A stretch of DNA of 51,770 bases. It comes from a virus. Of this stretch, positions 7,689 to 14,825 are shown piece after piece. The stretch spans positions 1 through 51,770 of IMG/VR virus record IMGVR_UViG_3300046734_000377; one strand, 5' to 3'. Numbering within the stretch: position 1 is the stretch's first letter; every line of letters begins with the position of its first letter. The notes below the pieces were generated by a model, which saw nothing but the letters and a program-made list of their open reading frames with translations, ran no database searches and had not been told where the DNA came from. The translations under genes were made by a program, and so were the position numbers.

Positions 7689-8354
7689 CTAGGCGTGAGC
7701 TTCATACAGTGAAGCTGCTACGTCGTAGTCAGCCTTCTGTGCCCAACCCAGTGCGTCAATATCGATATTCAGGTACTGGTTACCTGCTTTCGATGTGACT
7801 GACACAGTGCTTAGTTTCCACAGTGCAGCAAAACGATCACCACCCTTCATCTGGATTGCTGTATTCCAACGCTTGGATACCGTCAGTTTAGATACAGCGA
7901 AGTCCATCAGAGCAGGGGATGACAGCTCACCGGTCTTGGGATCCTTGAGGATCAACAAGTGCGTGTGTGTCTCGTTAGCCGTGTAGTTGCCGTTGTCGCC
8001 TTCGGCTGCGTCGATAGCAGCTTCCGCTTCAGCTTGAGTAGGAAACTCGCCTACGATGCCACCACCAGCTTCGATGGCACGCCAGACTTTGAACGCCGTG
8101 GTGAAGTTGATTGAGATCGCGTAGATCTCTTCACCGTAGAGTTCGCCAGTACCAGTGTTGCAGAACATGCCGGGCTCAGCGCCCTTGATGTGTGCTGGGT
8201 GGTGCTTGTCACACTCGTTTGACATCTTCTGCAGCTGCTTGATGCGAGGGATAGTGATGTTTGCACCGACATTCTCGTTGCCACGGCTGCTCTCCATATT
8301 GAGGTGAGCGGGTAGTTCTGAGCTGTCGACGAGGGCTAAGGCTTGATTCGCCAT
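7689..8354 (-). CDS. Conserved phage protein, possible ssDNA-binding protein
   Basis: 221 residues, RBS AAGGATC before the ATG. Beta-rich with an acidic C-terminus. The motif IPRIKQLQKMSNECDK then GMFCNTGTGELYG leads into alternating strands (IYAISINFTTAFKVW, THLLILKDP). Proteins of similar size and placement, between a nuclease and helicase in phage replication modules, often serve as single-strand binding proteins, but I do not recognise an OB-fold signature. The role is an inference from context. Confidence 0.4.
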   Translation of the reverse strand: MANQALALVDSSELPAHLNMESSRGNENVGANITIPRIKQLQKMSNECDKHHPAHIKGAEPGMFCNTGTGELYGEEIYAISINFTTAFKVWRAIEAGGGIVGEFPTQAEAEAAIDAAEGDNGNYTANETHTHLLILKDPKTGELSSPALMDFAVSKLTVSKRWNTAIQMKGGDRFAALWKLSTVSVTSKAGNQYLNIDIDALGWAQKADYDVAASLYEAHA

Positions 8355-8381
8355 AGTTAGATCCTTATTGGTAATTGTTAA

Positions 8382-8744
8382 TTAAGTAGTTCTAAAGTTG
8401 AGTTTTGTTAAGTCTCTGGAACTTACGCCTGGAATGGTCTCCATCTTGGCAAGCTCACGCCACGCAGTCGCAGAGACACGTTTGTGCAACAGTTCGAATA
8501 GCCCTTTGTCGCTGATGTATGCGTAGAACGCATCCCAATCAGTAACGTCAGGTACCGCTTCTGTTGCGACAGAGACGGTTGCAAGGTCATTAGCCATACG
8601 CTTTAGACCTGTCTTATCCATCTCTGTCATCAGGGAACGGGCGAGTTCATCTTCCCGTCCCTTGAGTTCTTTGACCTCGTTGTTGAGGTCACGAATTTGA
8701 TCCTTGGTTTTTTTGAGTTCTGTTATGAGTTCGTCTGAATTCAT
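8382..8744 (-). CDS. Coiled-coil hypothetical protein in the replication module
   Basis: 120 residues. Residues 1-45 are a predicted coiled coil (ELKKTKDQIRDLNNEVKELK); the rest is a small helical domain (VTDWDAFYAYISDKGLFELL). The ATG overlaps the stop of the DUF2958-like gene (ATGA), so it is coupled to helicase expression. Function not recognised. Confidence 0.55.
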   Translation of the reverse strand: MNSDELITELKKTKDQIRDLNNEVKELKGREDELARSLMTEMDKTGLKRMANDLATVSVATEAVPDVTDWDAFYAYISDKGLFELLHKRVSATAWRELAKMETIPGVSSRDLTKLNFRTT

Positions 8745-9076
8745 TGGAGGTACCCCTGTGAGCGAGCTTCTTGCGCATACTCGATAAGTGTTTTAGTCGG
8801 TCGCCAAGATCGGTCGCGTTCAATGGACAGGCCGAGTGGCAAGCGCAGTGAGGTGAGTTCCGCTAATGAGAAGCTGCCCATCTCAGGCTCATGGACATGA
8901 GCAAGACCGAACAGTATTGCGGTGCCGTCTTCTACGCTGCCGGACTCGATCTCGGAGACGAGCCAAGTGCCTGATCCAACTGGGTTGAATAGCTTGAGGT
9001 GCGGCATACGTAGCTCTTCAGGCAACGATTCGTTCTCGCGCAGTTTCGATTCAATTTCTTTGGTGATTAGCTTCAT
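8741..9076 (-). CDS. DUF2958 protein
   Basis: 111 residues from ATG 9076, which overlaps the helicase stop (ATGA) and has an upstream AAGGA. It shows the DUF2958 series: KLFNPVGSGTWLVSEIE, AILFGLAHVHEPEMGSFSL, LGLSIERDRSWRPTKTLIEY. The family is frequent in plasmids, conjugative elements and phages, with no biochemical role established. A longer in-frame extension exists upstream but lies within the helicase frame, so the shorter start is preferred. Confidence 0.75.
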   Translation of the reverse strand: MKLITKEIESKLRENESLPEELRMPHLKLFNPVGSGTWLVSEIESGSVEDGTAILFGLAHVHEPEMGSFSLAELTSLRLPLGLSIERDRSWRPTKTLIEYAQEARSQGYLQ

Positions 9077-10425
9077 GCTGATTTCCTTAGATTGTTTAGG
9101 TTGTTGAGTGTTGTGAGCAGGTCTTCCATACGGGCCAACTTGCCTTCTAGCTTGTCGAACACATCGGTTTCCCACGTACCTTCTGCGGCGATTCGGATGA
9201 CCTCAGTTCGTTTGGTCTGTCCGGCGCGGTAGATACGGCGGTTAAACTGTTGGTAGTGCTCGGCGTTGTAGGTTGGGGAAGCCCAGATCACGGTGGTTGC
9301 TGTTGTCATGGTGAGTCCATGACCTGCAGACTGTGGGTGACAGAAGACAACTTGCAGCTGTCCTGCTTGCATACGGTCGACGATGTCGTTGCGTTTGTGT
9401 GGCGGTGTAGTGCCGTCGATAACGCCGTAGCTGATGCCACGTTTCTCGCACTGCTCTACAAGGTGAGCCTTCTCATGTGACCAGTTGAAGGCAACAAGAC
9501 TGTGAGCACGCTGCTCTACAAGCTGTAGGACAAGGTCATAGCGGTCGTTATGTACGCCGATAACACTGCCTTCGTTGTCATACATAGCACCGGTACACAG
9601 CTGTAGTAGCTTCTTCACCTTGGCCCCAGCGTGTACTGCATTGATCGTGCCTTGCGCGGTGTGCAAGACAGAGTCCTCGGCAAGCACAAGGTACTGATTC
9701 ATGATGTCTTTAGGCAGGCGTGTCAGCTTGGTTGAGACTGTTTGCTCCGGCATATCGATGCACTCTTCGAGCGCGAATCGAATGTTGATGTCGTGCAATT
9801 GGGACGCAACGATCTGCTCTGCATCGTCACGATCTATCCACTCATTAGCGAATCCATTGAAACGGCTAGTGCAGACAGAGTTACGAAAGCCGTAGAACCT
9901 ACGCCCCAATCGCTCGCCACCGTCGATAAGGTAGGTGGGGTGCCAGATATCGAGGATGGTGTTGCTGTTGGGGGTGCCTGACATCGCCACACGGTAGTCA
10001 AACCAGTCGATGATCTTGGCCATCGCCTTACTACGTTGGCTGTCTTTGTTCTTGAACGCAGTGAACTCATCGATGCAGATGGTATTGAACTGCTTTAAGA
10101 CGCTGATGTTTTTGAGCAGCCACTTAACCGCATCATGATTTGTCAAGATGACGTCTGCGTGGCTTTGAAAGGCTTTGGCTCTGTTCTTGGCGTACGCAAT
10201 TTCGTACGTAAGTTCGGGCTGGAACTTGTCGATGTCGTCACCCCATGACGCTTGCAGTATCGAAAGCGGGGCGATAACGAGCATCTTACGTCTGTCTGCT
10301 GGCAACTTGACGTAGGCGTCGATAACGCTACGGGTCTTGCCGGTGCCTGGATCTGATGTGATTAGGCATTGCTTTTTGTCGACGATGAAATCAGTTGTTG
10401 TTGATTGGTGTTTGAATGGTTTCAT
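9073..10425 (-). CDS. SNF2-family DEAD/H helicase
   Basis: 450 residues of an SF2 ATPase. Walker A SDPGTGKT (24-31), Walker B/DEAH variant CIDEF (about 117-121), motif III-like AMSGTPN, and C-terminal motifs V/VI (SAGHGLTMTTA, QFNRRIYRAGQTKR). The closest type is the SNF2-like helicase common in phage replication modules, which may remodel protein-DNA complexes or recombination intermediates. It starts 28 bp downstream of a dyad/promoter element and carries the DUF2958, coiled-coil, 221-aa and VRR-NUC genes behind it. Confidence 0.88.
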   Translation of the reverse strand: MKPFKHQSTTTDFIVDKKQCLITSDPGTGKTRSVIDAYVKLPADRRKMLVIAPLSILQASWGDDIDKFQPELTYEIAYAKNRAKAFQSHADVILTNHDAVKWLLKNISVLKQFNTICIDEFTAFKNKDSQRSKAMAKIIDWFDYRVAMSGTPNSNTILDIWHPTYLIDGGERLGRRFYGFRNSVCTSRFNGFANEWIDRDDAEQIVASQLHDINIRFALEECIDMPEQTVSTKLTRLPKDIMNQYLVLAEDSVLHTAQGTINAVHAGAKVKKLLQLCTGAMYDNEGSVIGVHNDRYDLVLQLVEQRAHSLVAFNWSHEKAHLVEQCEKRGISYGVIDGTTPPHKRNDIVDRMQAGQLQVVFCHPQSAGHGLTMTTATTVIWASPTYNAEHYQQFNRRIYRAGQTKRTEVIRIAAEGTWETDVFDKLEGKLARMEDLLTTLNNLNNLRKSA

Positions 10426-10452
10426 ATTTATTGATTCTTAATTGGCTGTAAA

Positions 10453-10469
10453 TAGTACATGTTGTACTA
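10453..10469 (-). promoter_or_regulatory. Operator-like dyad, copy 2, with promoter for the helicase operon
   Basis: TAGTAC-ATGTT-GTACTA, perfect 6-bp arms. On the minus strand the downstream arm forms -10 TACTAT (10457-10452), with TTGAAT (10479-10474) 16 bp upstream as a -35. It ends 28 bp before the helicase ATG. A bound repressor would block this promoter. The remaining gene-free sequence up to 10614 contains a short dyad (GTCAGG...CCTGAC) and no gene that I can see. Confidence 0.65.
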
Positions 10470-10614
10470 ATTTATTCAAGAAGATTGTGCTGGTTGATCA
10501 GATTGAGCCCATGATTTCCAACGGGGTGAGCCGCTTCATCTAACCTATTTCACATTTCGGAGGTCAGGAATCCAACCTGACACTGCCTGATGCCAGCACG
10601 CACCTTGCAGCTCG

Positions 10615-10803
10615 TTACCCCTGATCGTTGTTGCAAATTTCCAACACTGTATTTGTGTTGTGCTCTGCTGATTCGTATTGGTTACGCGTTATGACGTACA
10701 AGTTGCCCTGTTTATCCATCGTTATTAGCGCTGTTTCTTTCAGCTTGTCTTGTATGAAGTGGGCTTCTTCAACTGCACCTTCAACATCTGTGAACCGAGT
10801 CAT
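10615..10803 (-). CDS. Small hypothetical protein (62 aa)
   Basis: Starts with ATGA overlapping the stop of the upstream HTH protein gene. The product is acidic (FTDVEGAVEEAHFIQDKLKE, then ALITMDKQGNLYVITRNQYE). The second half may be a two-strand segment. No family recognised; coupling supports it being real. Confidence 0.55.
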   Translation of the reverse strand: MTRFTDVEGAVEEAHFIQDKLKETALITMDKQGNLYVITRNQYESAEHNTNTVLEICNNDQG

Positions 10804-11051
10804 AGTTTTTCGCCGTGTTCACGGCGGTAAATCGTGTTGTAAACCATGTAGTAGGAGTGGCCTAGCTTGGCGGCTATGTCTCTGTAGCCAAGACCTTGAT
10901 CTCGTAGGTCATAGATCTTGATTTTTTGTTCAATGGTCAATGACGGGCTTCTAGGTTTACCCGTGTCCCAGAAAAACGAGGTGGGTTTAACCCAGTTCAA
11001 CTTTTGAACTGTTTCCTGTGCTCGTATTGCTGCGAGGAACTGCTTCGTCAT
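10800..11051 (-). CDS. Homeodomain-like HTH protein
   Basis: 83 residues with a Hin/transposase-type trihelical HTH in residues about 38-76: TIEQKIKIYDLRDQGLGYRD then IAAKLGHSYYMVYNTIYRRE. Such stand-alone HTH proteins are common small phage regulators. It overlaps the end of the upstream 80-residue gene by 65 bases and the next gene by 4. It may regulate the early operon. Confidence 0.65.
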   Translation of the reverse strand: MTKQFLAAIRAQETVQKLNWVKPTSFFWDTGKPRSPSLTIEQKIKIYDLRDQGLGYRDIAAKLGHSYYMVYNTIYRREHGEKL

Positions 11052-11229
11052 AAGTAATGCTCTTCAGTATTTTTGTACGCCAAGCGGCTTTTTCAGATCG
11101 ATCCATACGGTTATGGATAACGATGTGAGATTTCTTGAGTCGGTACGTTGACCAATACATTGCTTCTGGTGGGTCGGTCTTCAACGAGTACTGGATGACT
11201 GCGTTGCCTTCGCAATAAAACATTTCCAT
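10987..11229 (-). CDS. Small hypothetical protein (80 aa)
   Basis: ATG 11229 is preceded by AAGGAG at 5-base spacing, which decides the start over an earlier in-frame one. The N-terminal MEMFYCEGNAVIQYSL and central YWSTYRLKKSHIVIHNRMDR suggest a small beta-rich domain. No family recognised. Its leader contains a long inverted repeat at 11244-11314, and its 3' end overlaps the HTH gene. Confidence 0.55.
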   Translation of the reverse strand: MEMFYCEGNAVIQYSLKTDPPEAMYWSTYRLKKSHIVIHNRMDRSEKAAWRTKILKSITYDEAVPRSNTSTGNSSKVELG

Positions 11230-11243
11230 AAACACTCCTTGGG

Positions 11244-11314
11244 ATGCAGCCCTAGCCGTAGGGCGGGAAGGGGGCCCAGACACCGGAGGAGGAGGGTGCT
11301 GGCTAGGGCTGCAT
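11244..11314 (-). repeat. 14-bp perfect inverted repeat in an intergenic leader
   Basis: ATGCAGCCCTAGCC (11244-11257) and its complement (11301-11314) bracket a 43-base loop, filling most of the gap between the PD-(D/E)XK nuclease gene and the 80-residue gene. In the leftward mRNA the stem ends just before the AAGGAG of the latter. The loop carries CCTCCTCC, complementary to a Shine-Dalgarno sequence. No T-run follows, so a simple terminator is unlikely. Confidence 0.6.
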
Positions 11315-11321
11315 GATCGGT

Positions 11322-12068
11322 CTAGCTAACTCCCCAATAACACTCAGGTGGCTCGCCTTTCTTGTACGAGCACCACTTACAATTGTTCTTACTGGGCTTG
11401 GGTTCGTAATCCGTACACGTCGTCATAGCGACAGCGCGTTTGTAGAAGCCCGGAGCGAACTCCATTGCCTCTGCACGGGTGAACTGCTTGATTGTTTTTT
11501 CGCCTTTGTCGAGATACCACAGTTCGGTTTGTGCGAACTCGATGTGCGGGTAACGGAAGAAGGTGCCGATGGCGTACAACAAGCACTGCTGTCCGTGCGT
11601 TATCTCGTTGCCCCATTTCTTGCCGGTCTTGTAGTCGATGACGCGGCAAGATTGCTCGTCTTCATTGACGAGAGCATCGAGCTTGATGCGTGCCCACGTC
11701 TTAGGTTCCATCCAACCGACGGGTTGCCAGTCAAGATCGAAGCCCCATTCACCTTCTAGTTCGACCTTGGCGTCGGCGTACATCGCACGTAATTGTTCGA
11801 AGTCGTCTTCAAACTTCTTCAGCGAGTCTGGCATTTCACCTAACTTGCCGCAGACATAGTCTTCAGCTTCTTGGTGAATGGCTGTACCACGGTCTGCAGC
11901 GGGGCTTGATGGCTCTCGTACCTTCTTAACGCGGCTGATGTATGTGCGATAAGGGCACTCTTCGAATACTTTTAGTGCTGAGTATGACCACGCAGGCGTC
12001 AGGCCTAGCTTGTCCGGCTTAGCGGTTAAGCTCTCAAGGTCTGGTCTTTCGTCTTGGGTAAGGTTCAT
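11322..12068 (-). CDS. PD-(D/E)XK exonuclease, RecB/Cas4-like with four Cys
   Basis: 248 residues. WSYSALKVFEECPYRTYISR at the N-terminus, RGTAIHQEAEDYV (conserved His), then CRVIDYKTGKKW (catalytic D...YKTGK) and HGQQCLLYAIGTFF match the PDDEXK_1/Cas4-AddB nuclease superfamily. One Cys near the N-terminus (EECPY) and three at the C-terminus (CKWCSYKKGEPPEC) are arranged like the 4Fe-4S ligands of Cas4 and AddB. It probably processes DNA ends during phage replication or recombination. An operator-like dyad lies 23 bp upstream of its start. Confidence 0.8.
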   Translation of the reverse strand: MNLTQDERPDLESLTAKPDKLGLTPAWSYSALKVFEECPYRTYISRVKKVREPSSPAADRGTAIHQEAEDYVCGKLGEMPDSLKKFEDDFEQLRAMYADAKVELEGEWGFDLDWQPVGWMEPKTWARIKLDALVNEDEQSCRVIDYKTGKKWGNEITHGQQCLLYAIGTFFRYPHIEFAQTELWYLDKGEKTIKQFTRAEAMEFAPGFYKRAVAMTTCTDYEPKPSKNNCKWCSYKKGEPPECYWGVS

Positions 12069-12090
12069 ATAGTTCTTATGTATCGTTAAG

Positions 12091-12107
12091 TAGTAGTAAT
12101 ACTACTA
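12091..12107 (-). promoter_or_regulatory. Operator-like dyad, copy 3
   Basis: TAGTAG-TAATA-CTACTA with perfect arms, in the 46-bp gap between the primase-helicase stop and the nuclease start. A -10-like TACTAC and a weak upstream TTAGAC are visible on the minus strand. Confidence 0.6.
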
Positions 12108-12114
12108 TAAAAGT

Positions 12115-14604
12115 CTAAGCGACTAACTGTTTATCTTTGGTGTTGAAGTAGGTATCAATCAGTTCGTCACGGCTTTCGTCGGATATCTTCCAGTTCACTT
12201 CGATACCGCGTATTGGATTGGCGTCGCGGTCTGCACCAGACTGACGCTTACGTGTCTTGGTTAAGCCATTGCGATCAAGACGTTTGCCGAATTCTTTTGC
12301 GTTGATGCGTGGTGTCTGTTCGGTAAGAGCGTGAAAGACAACTCGTAGATGTTCGTCTTTGATCATCATGTACTCCTCGTTGCTCTTAGCTAACCAGCTC
12401 TTAACGAAACGTTGAGCGGGTAGTACGTCACCGCTACCCATGACGTTGGTTGTTTCTATCTGTAACACGTCGGTGAAGAACTCAAGCTCGCCTTCTTTCA
12501 AGGCGCGACAGAAGTCTTCGAACACAGACATGCTGACGTGTCGCATCTCGGTTTTCGCATCGTTGTTGACGCAGGTTCTGACGAGACGCGTGTTGACTTC
12601 GTATGTTTTCAAGATGCCTGCGAAGTCATGTAACTCTTTGTGAAGCTCGTCGATGCGCTCAATGACTTCAGGGTGAGCGACTTCGAGCTTGGTTTCTTGT
12701 CGAGGTGCGATGTTGTACCGGCGATCTCCGTCTTCGATCTTTACGGCATCGAGCCGGTTAGTCAGGAATATGAAGTTCGTAAAGTTCTTAACTTCAGTCT
12801 GGTTGCTACGCATAGCGCGTATCGTAGTCGTGTTCTCAGTAATCTGGTTCTTGAGTTTGTCTGCAATCTTAATAGTGCCTTGGCTAGCACTGCTCATGTG
12901 GAACTCATCGACAATGAGAAAGAGGGCAGTGCGCATGTACAAATTGAATTGCTCTTCGATGTTCTGCAGCGCCTTCATTGGTACGTGCGCTTCACCAAAC
13001 AGCGGTCGAAGTATGCGGCTATAGAACAGACCCTTACCGGTACCTGGTACCCCTGTCAGCACCCAAGCGGTGCCAGCTTTCTGTCGTGTTTGGTATATGT
13101 AAGCCAGCCAATTAAGGAAGCGTTCAAGCTCTTCGTTACCATTGCCCAGTATGTGGTGTATCAACTTATAGGTGAGAGGACACTTGTCTTGGATCTTTGG
13201 CCCTTGGCCTAAGGTCAAAGGCCTATTAGGTTCAGCTGCGTTAAGCATGTAGTCGGTTTGTCGATACATGTTGATGTGGTACGGCGTGTTCTGCAGCTGT
13301 ATTGCCTCTTCCTTCTGCGTTGGGTCGAAGATAACTCGGGCGTCGGGTATGAAGTCGGGTACAGGGCGTCCATGACTGAGCATGAAGCTGTCGATAGATC
13401 CTTTAGCTAACGGGGTTAGTGGGTAGTTATCACTGAACTGTTGAATGTTTGGGTCAAACAGACCGCAGTAATAGATGTCTGTGTAGAAATCACGGATTGC
13501 TACAGGAACGGAAGCCTTACCGGACTCACTGATGTGATCGTCAAACATCTCAAAGATGCTGAGGTAGAAGTCTGGATCGGCTTTCTCAATCTCAAAGATC
13601 GGTTCGTCTTTGAAGTTGTACATGTAGGTCGGAGCATCAAGGTTGAAGTAGTAAGCACCGCTGTCACCACCGTTGATATTACAGCGGATGAACGGCGAGC
13701 TACTGTCGTCTGATACTGTGATCGATACTTTGTCTGGGTTGGTTAGTATTTCTTCGTTGCGATAATTAACTTGTGCTATCTGTATTTTTTCTTTCTTTCT
13801 GTTCATGCCAGCCGTGTCACGCAGCGAGTCTTTCTTGGCTCTACTGACACTGAACATGGCTTCTCGGCTAATGCCACTCATCAAAGGTGCAAGGTCTAAG
13901 GTCTCTTGTCCTTTGTTTACCAACACGATCCGTTGATCAGAGTCTTGAAACGGGTCAAGAGTCTTATCAGCAAACGTTGGTGGTGCGATGAATATCAGTT
14001 TGCTGTTATCAGCAACACTGGTGTCCACCACGTACTTGAGAGAGTGTCCATTGACGGACAGCTCGATCTGTTCTTCGAATAAGGTATCTGCGTGATTAAC
14101 GTGCTGTAGCCATAACTTCACGGTCTTAGGTGGTAGCGGCACAGTCAGCATAAAAAATAGGTGCAGAGAGAATCGATCCGACTTCATGCCAAAAGAACTG
14201 GATGCCTGAGCGATAAAGCTAACGTCGTTAAGCTGATCGGGCAGGGCGGACACAATCATGTTGGCAATGTGCTCGATATGAACCGTAGTTAGTGGGCCAG
14301 TTGAGAACTTTGTATTGGGTATGCGCAAGCCGTCGATGTCGAGGACAAGCAGATCGGTGTAAGCGTTGCGGTTTGATTTGCCTTTGCGGGACTCACTGAC
14401 GAGCGGCTGCTTCAGGTCACCTTTGAGTAGGCAGTGACCTAGCTGTGATTGCTGGCGCAGCGTGTCATGGAAGTCTGAGATCGTGTCAACAGAGAACGTA
14501 TGGCTGTCGACGTGGGTAACAAGTGGGTAAGGAGTAGAGCCGGTAGCGCTGAAAGTCTTAGTAAGGGGCAAGCCATTACTGGCAGATAGAAAGTTCAGCT
14601 GCAT
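12115..14604 (-). CDS. Primase-helicase (AEP-like primase plus SF3/DUF5906 helicase)
   Basis: 829 residues from ATG 14604, chosen because GGAGGAG sits 7 bases upstream; a TTG 15 bases earlier is in frame. N-terminal archaeo-eukaryotic primase-like features: LLVLDIDGL (D89, D91) and RFSLHLFF (S146, H148). The C-terminal third is a superfamily 3 / D5-type helicase: Walker A GVPGTGKG (518-525), Walker B LFLIVDE (561-567), and sensor-like FIFLTNRLDAVKIEDGDRRY. It likely unwinds and primes phage DNA, working with the family A polymerase upstream. A strong sigma70-like promoter with an overlapping dyad lies directly upstream. Confidence 0.85.
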   Translation of the reverse strand: MQLNFLSASNGLPLTKTFSATGSTPYPLVTHVDSHTFSVDTISDFHDTLRQQSQLGHCLLKGDLKQPLVSESRKGKSNRNAYTDLLVLDIDGLRIPNTKFSTGPLTTVHIEHIANMIVSALPDQLNDVSFIAQASSSFGMKSDRFSLHLFFMLTVPLPPKTVKLWLQHVNHADTLFEEQIELSVNGHSLKYVVDTSVADNSKLIFIAPPTFADKTLDPFQDSDQRIVLVNKGQETLDLAPLMSGISREAMFSVSRAKKDSLRDTAGMNRKKEKIQIAQVNYRNEEILTNPDKVSITVSDDSSSPFIRCNINGGDSGAYYFNLDAPTYMYNFKDEPIFEIEKADPDFYLSIFEMFDDHISESGKASVPVAIRDFYTDIYYCGLFDPNIQQFSDNYPLTPLAKGSIDSFMLSHGRPVPDFIPDARVIFDPTQKEEAIQLQNTPYHINMYRQTDYMLNAAEPNRPLTLGQGPKIQDKCPLTYKLIHHILGNGNEELERFLNWLAYIYQTRQKAGTAWVLTGVPGTGKGLFYSRILRPLFGEAHVPMKALQNIEEQFNLYMRTALFLIVDEFHMSSASQGTIKIADKLKNQITENTTTIRAMRSNQTEVKNFTNFIFLTNRLDAVKIEDGDRRYNIAPRQETKLEVAHPEVIERIDELHKELHDFAGILKTYEVNTRLVRTCVNNDAKTEMRHVSMSVFEDFCRALKEGELEFFTDVLQIETTNVMGSGDVLPAQRFVKSWLAKSNEEYMMIKDEHLRVVFHALTEQTPRINAKEFGKRLDRNGLTKTRKRQSGADRDANPIRGIEVNWKISDESRDELIDTYFNTKDKQLVA

Positions 14605-14630
14605 ATTGTTCTCCTCCAACGCGGCTGTCG

Positions 14631-14659
14631 ATAGTATAACTAGTACTATTTATGGTCAA
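14631..14659 (-). promoter_or_regulatory. Promoter with overlapping operator dyad, copy 4
   Basis: On the minus strand, TTGACC (14659-14654), a 17-bp spacer and TACTAT (14636-14631) form a near-consensus sigma70 promoter. The dyad TAGTAT-AACTA-GTACTA (plus strand 14632-14648) covers the -10 and spacer. Predicted transcription starts about 20 bases before the primase-helicase ATG. The dyad overlaps the stop codon of the CsrA-like gene. Confidence 0.7.
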
Positions 14660-14825
14660 TGTTGTTTCGTTTTATCCTAGTAATTTTTACTTGTTGTGGT
14701 GCTTCGAAATGTAGACGGACTTGGTTTTTATCTATCCGACTGACAGTAATAAGCACCTCAGTGCCGTCTTGCATCTCAAGAAGTACCTGCTCCATGAGCT
14801 TTCTTGACAGTACAAGACCACTCAT
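14646..14825 (-). CDS. csrA-like: CsrA/RsmA-like RNA-binding protein (59 aa)
   Basis: ATG 14825 overlaps the polymerase stop (ATGA). GLVLSRKLMEQVLL aligns with the first strand of CsrA (LILTRRVGETLMI), then GTEVLITVSRIDKNQVRL and HFEAPQQVKITR align with strands 2-5. The key RNA-contacting residues of CsrA, R6, R31 and R44, correspond to R8, R37 and R50 here. The product is an apparently complete CsrA core with a four-residue insertion between strands 1 and 2 and a short basic tail. CsrA dimers bind GGA motifs in mRNA leaders and control translation, so this one could retune host or phage translation. The assignment rests on visual alignment. Confidence 0.75.
   Translation of the reverse strand: MSGLVLSRKLMEQVLLEMQDGTEVLITVSRIDKNQVRLHFEAPQQVKITRIKRNNIDHK

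Noticed and set aside
10500-10614. tRNA-like arm (TCAGG-TTGGATT-CCTGA on the minus strand)
   Set aside because: The T-arm-like stem lacks the invariant C in the loop, and I could find no acceptor or anticodon stem at the right spacing. Kept only as a small dyad.
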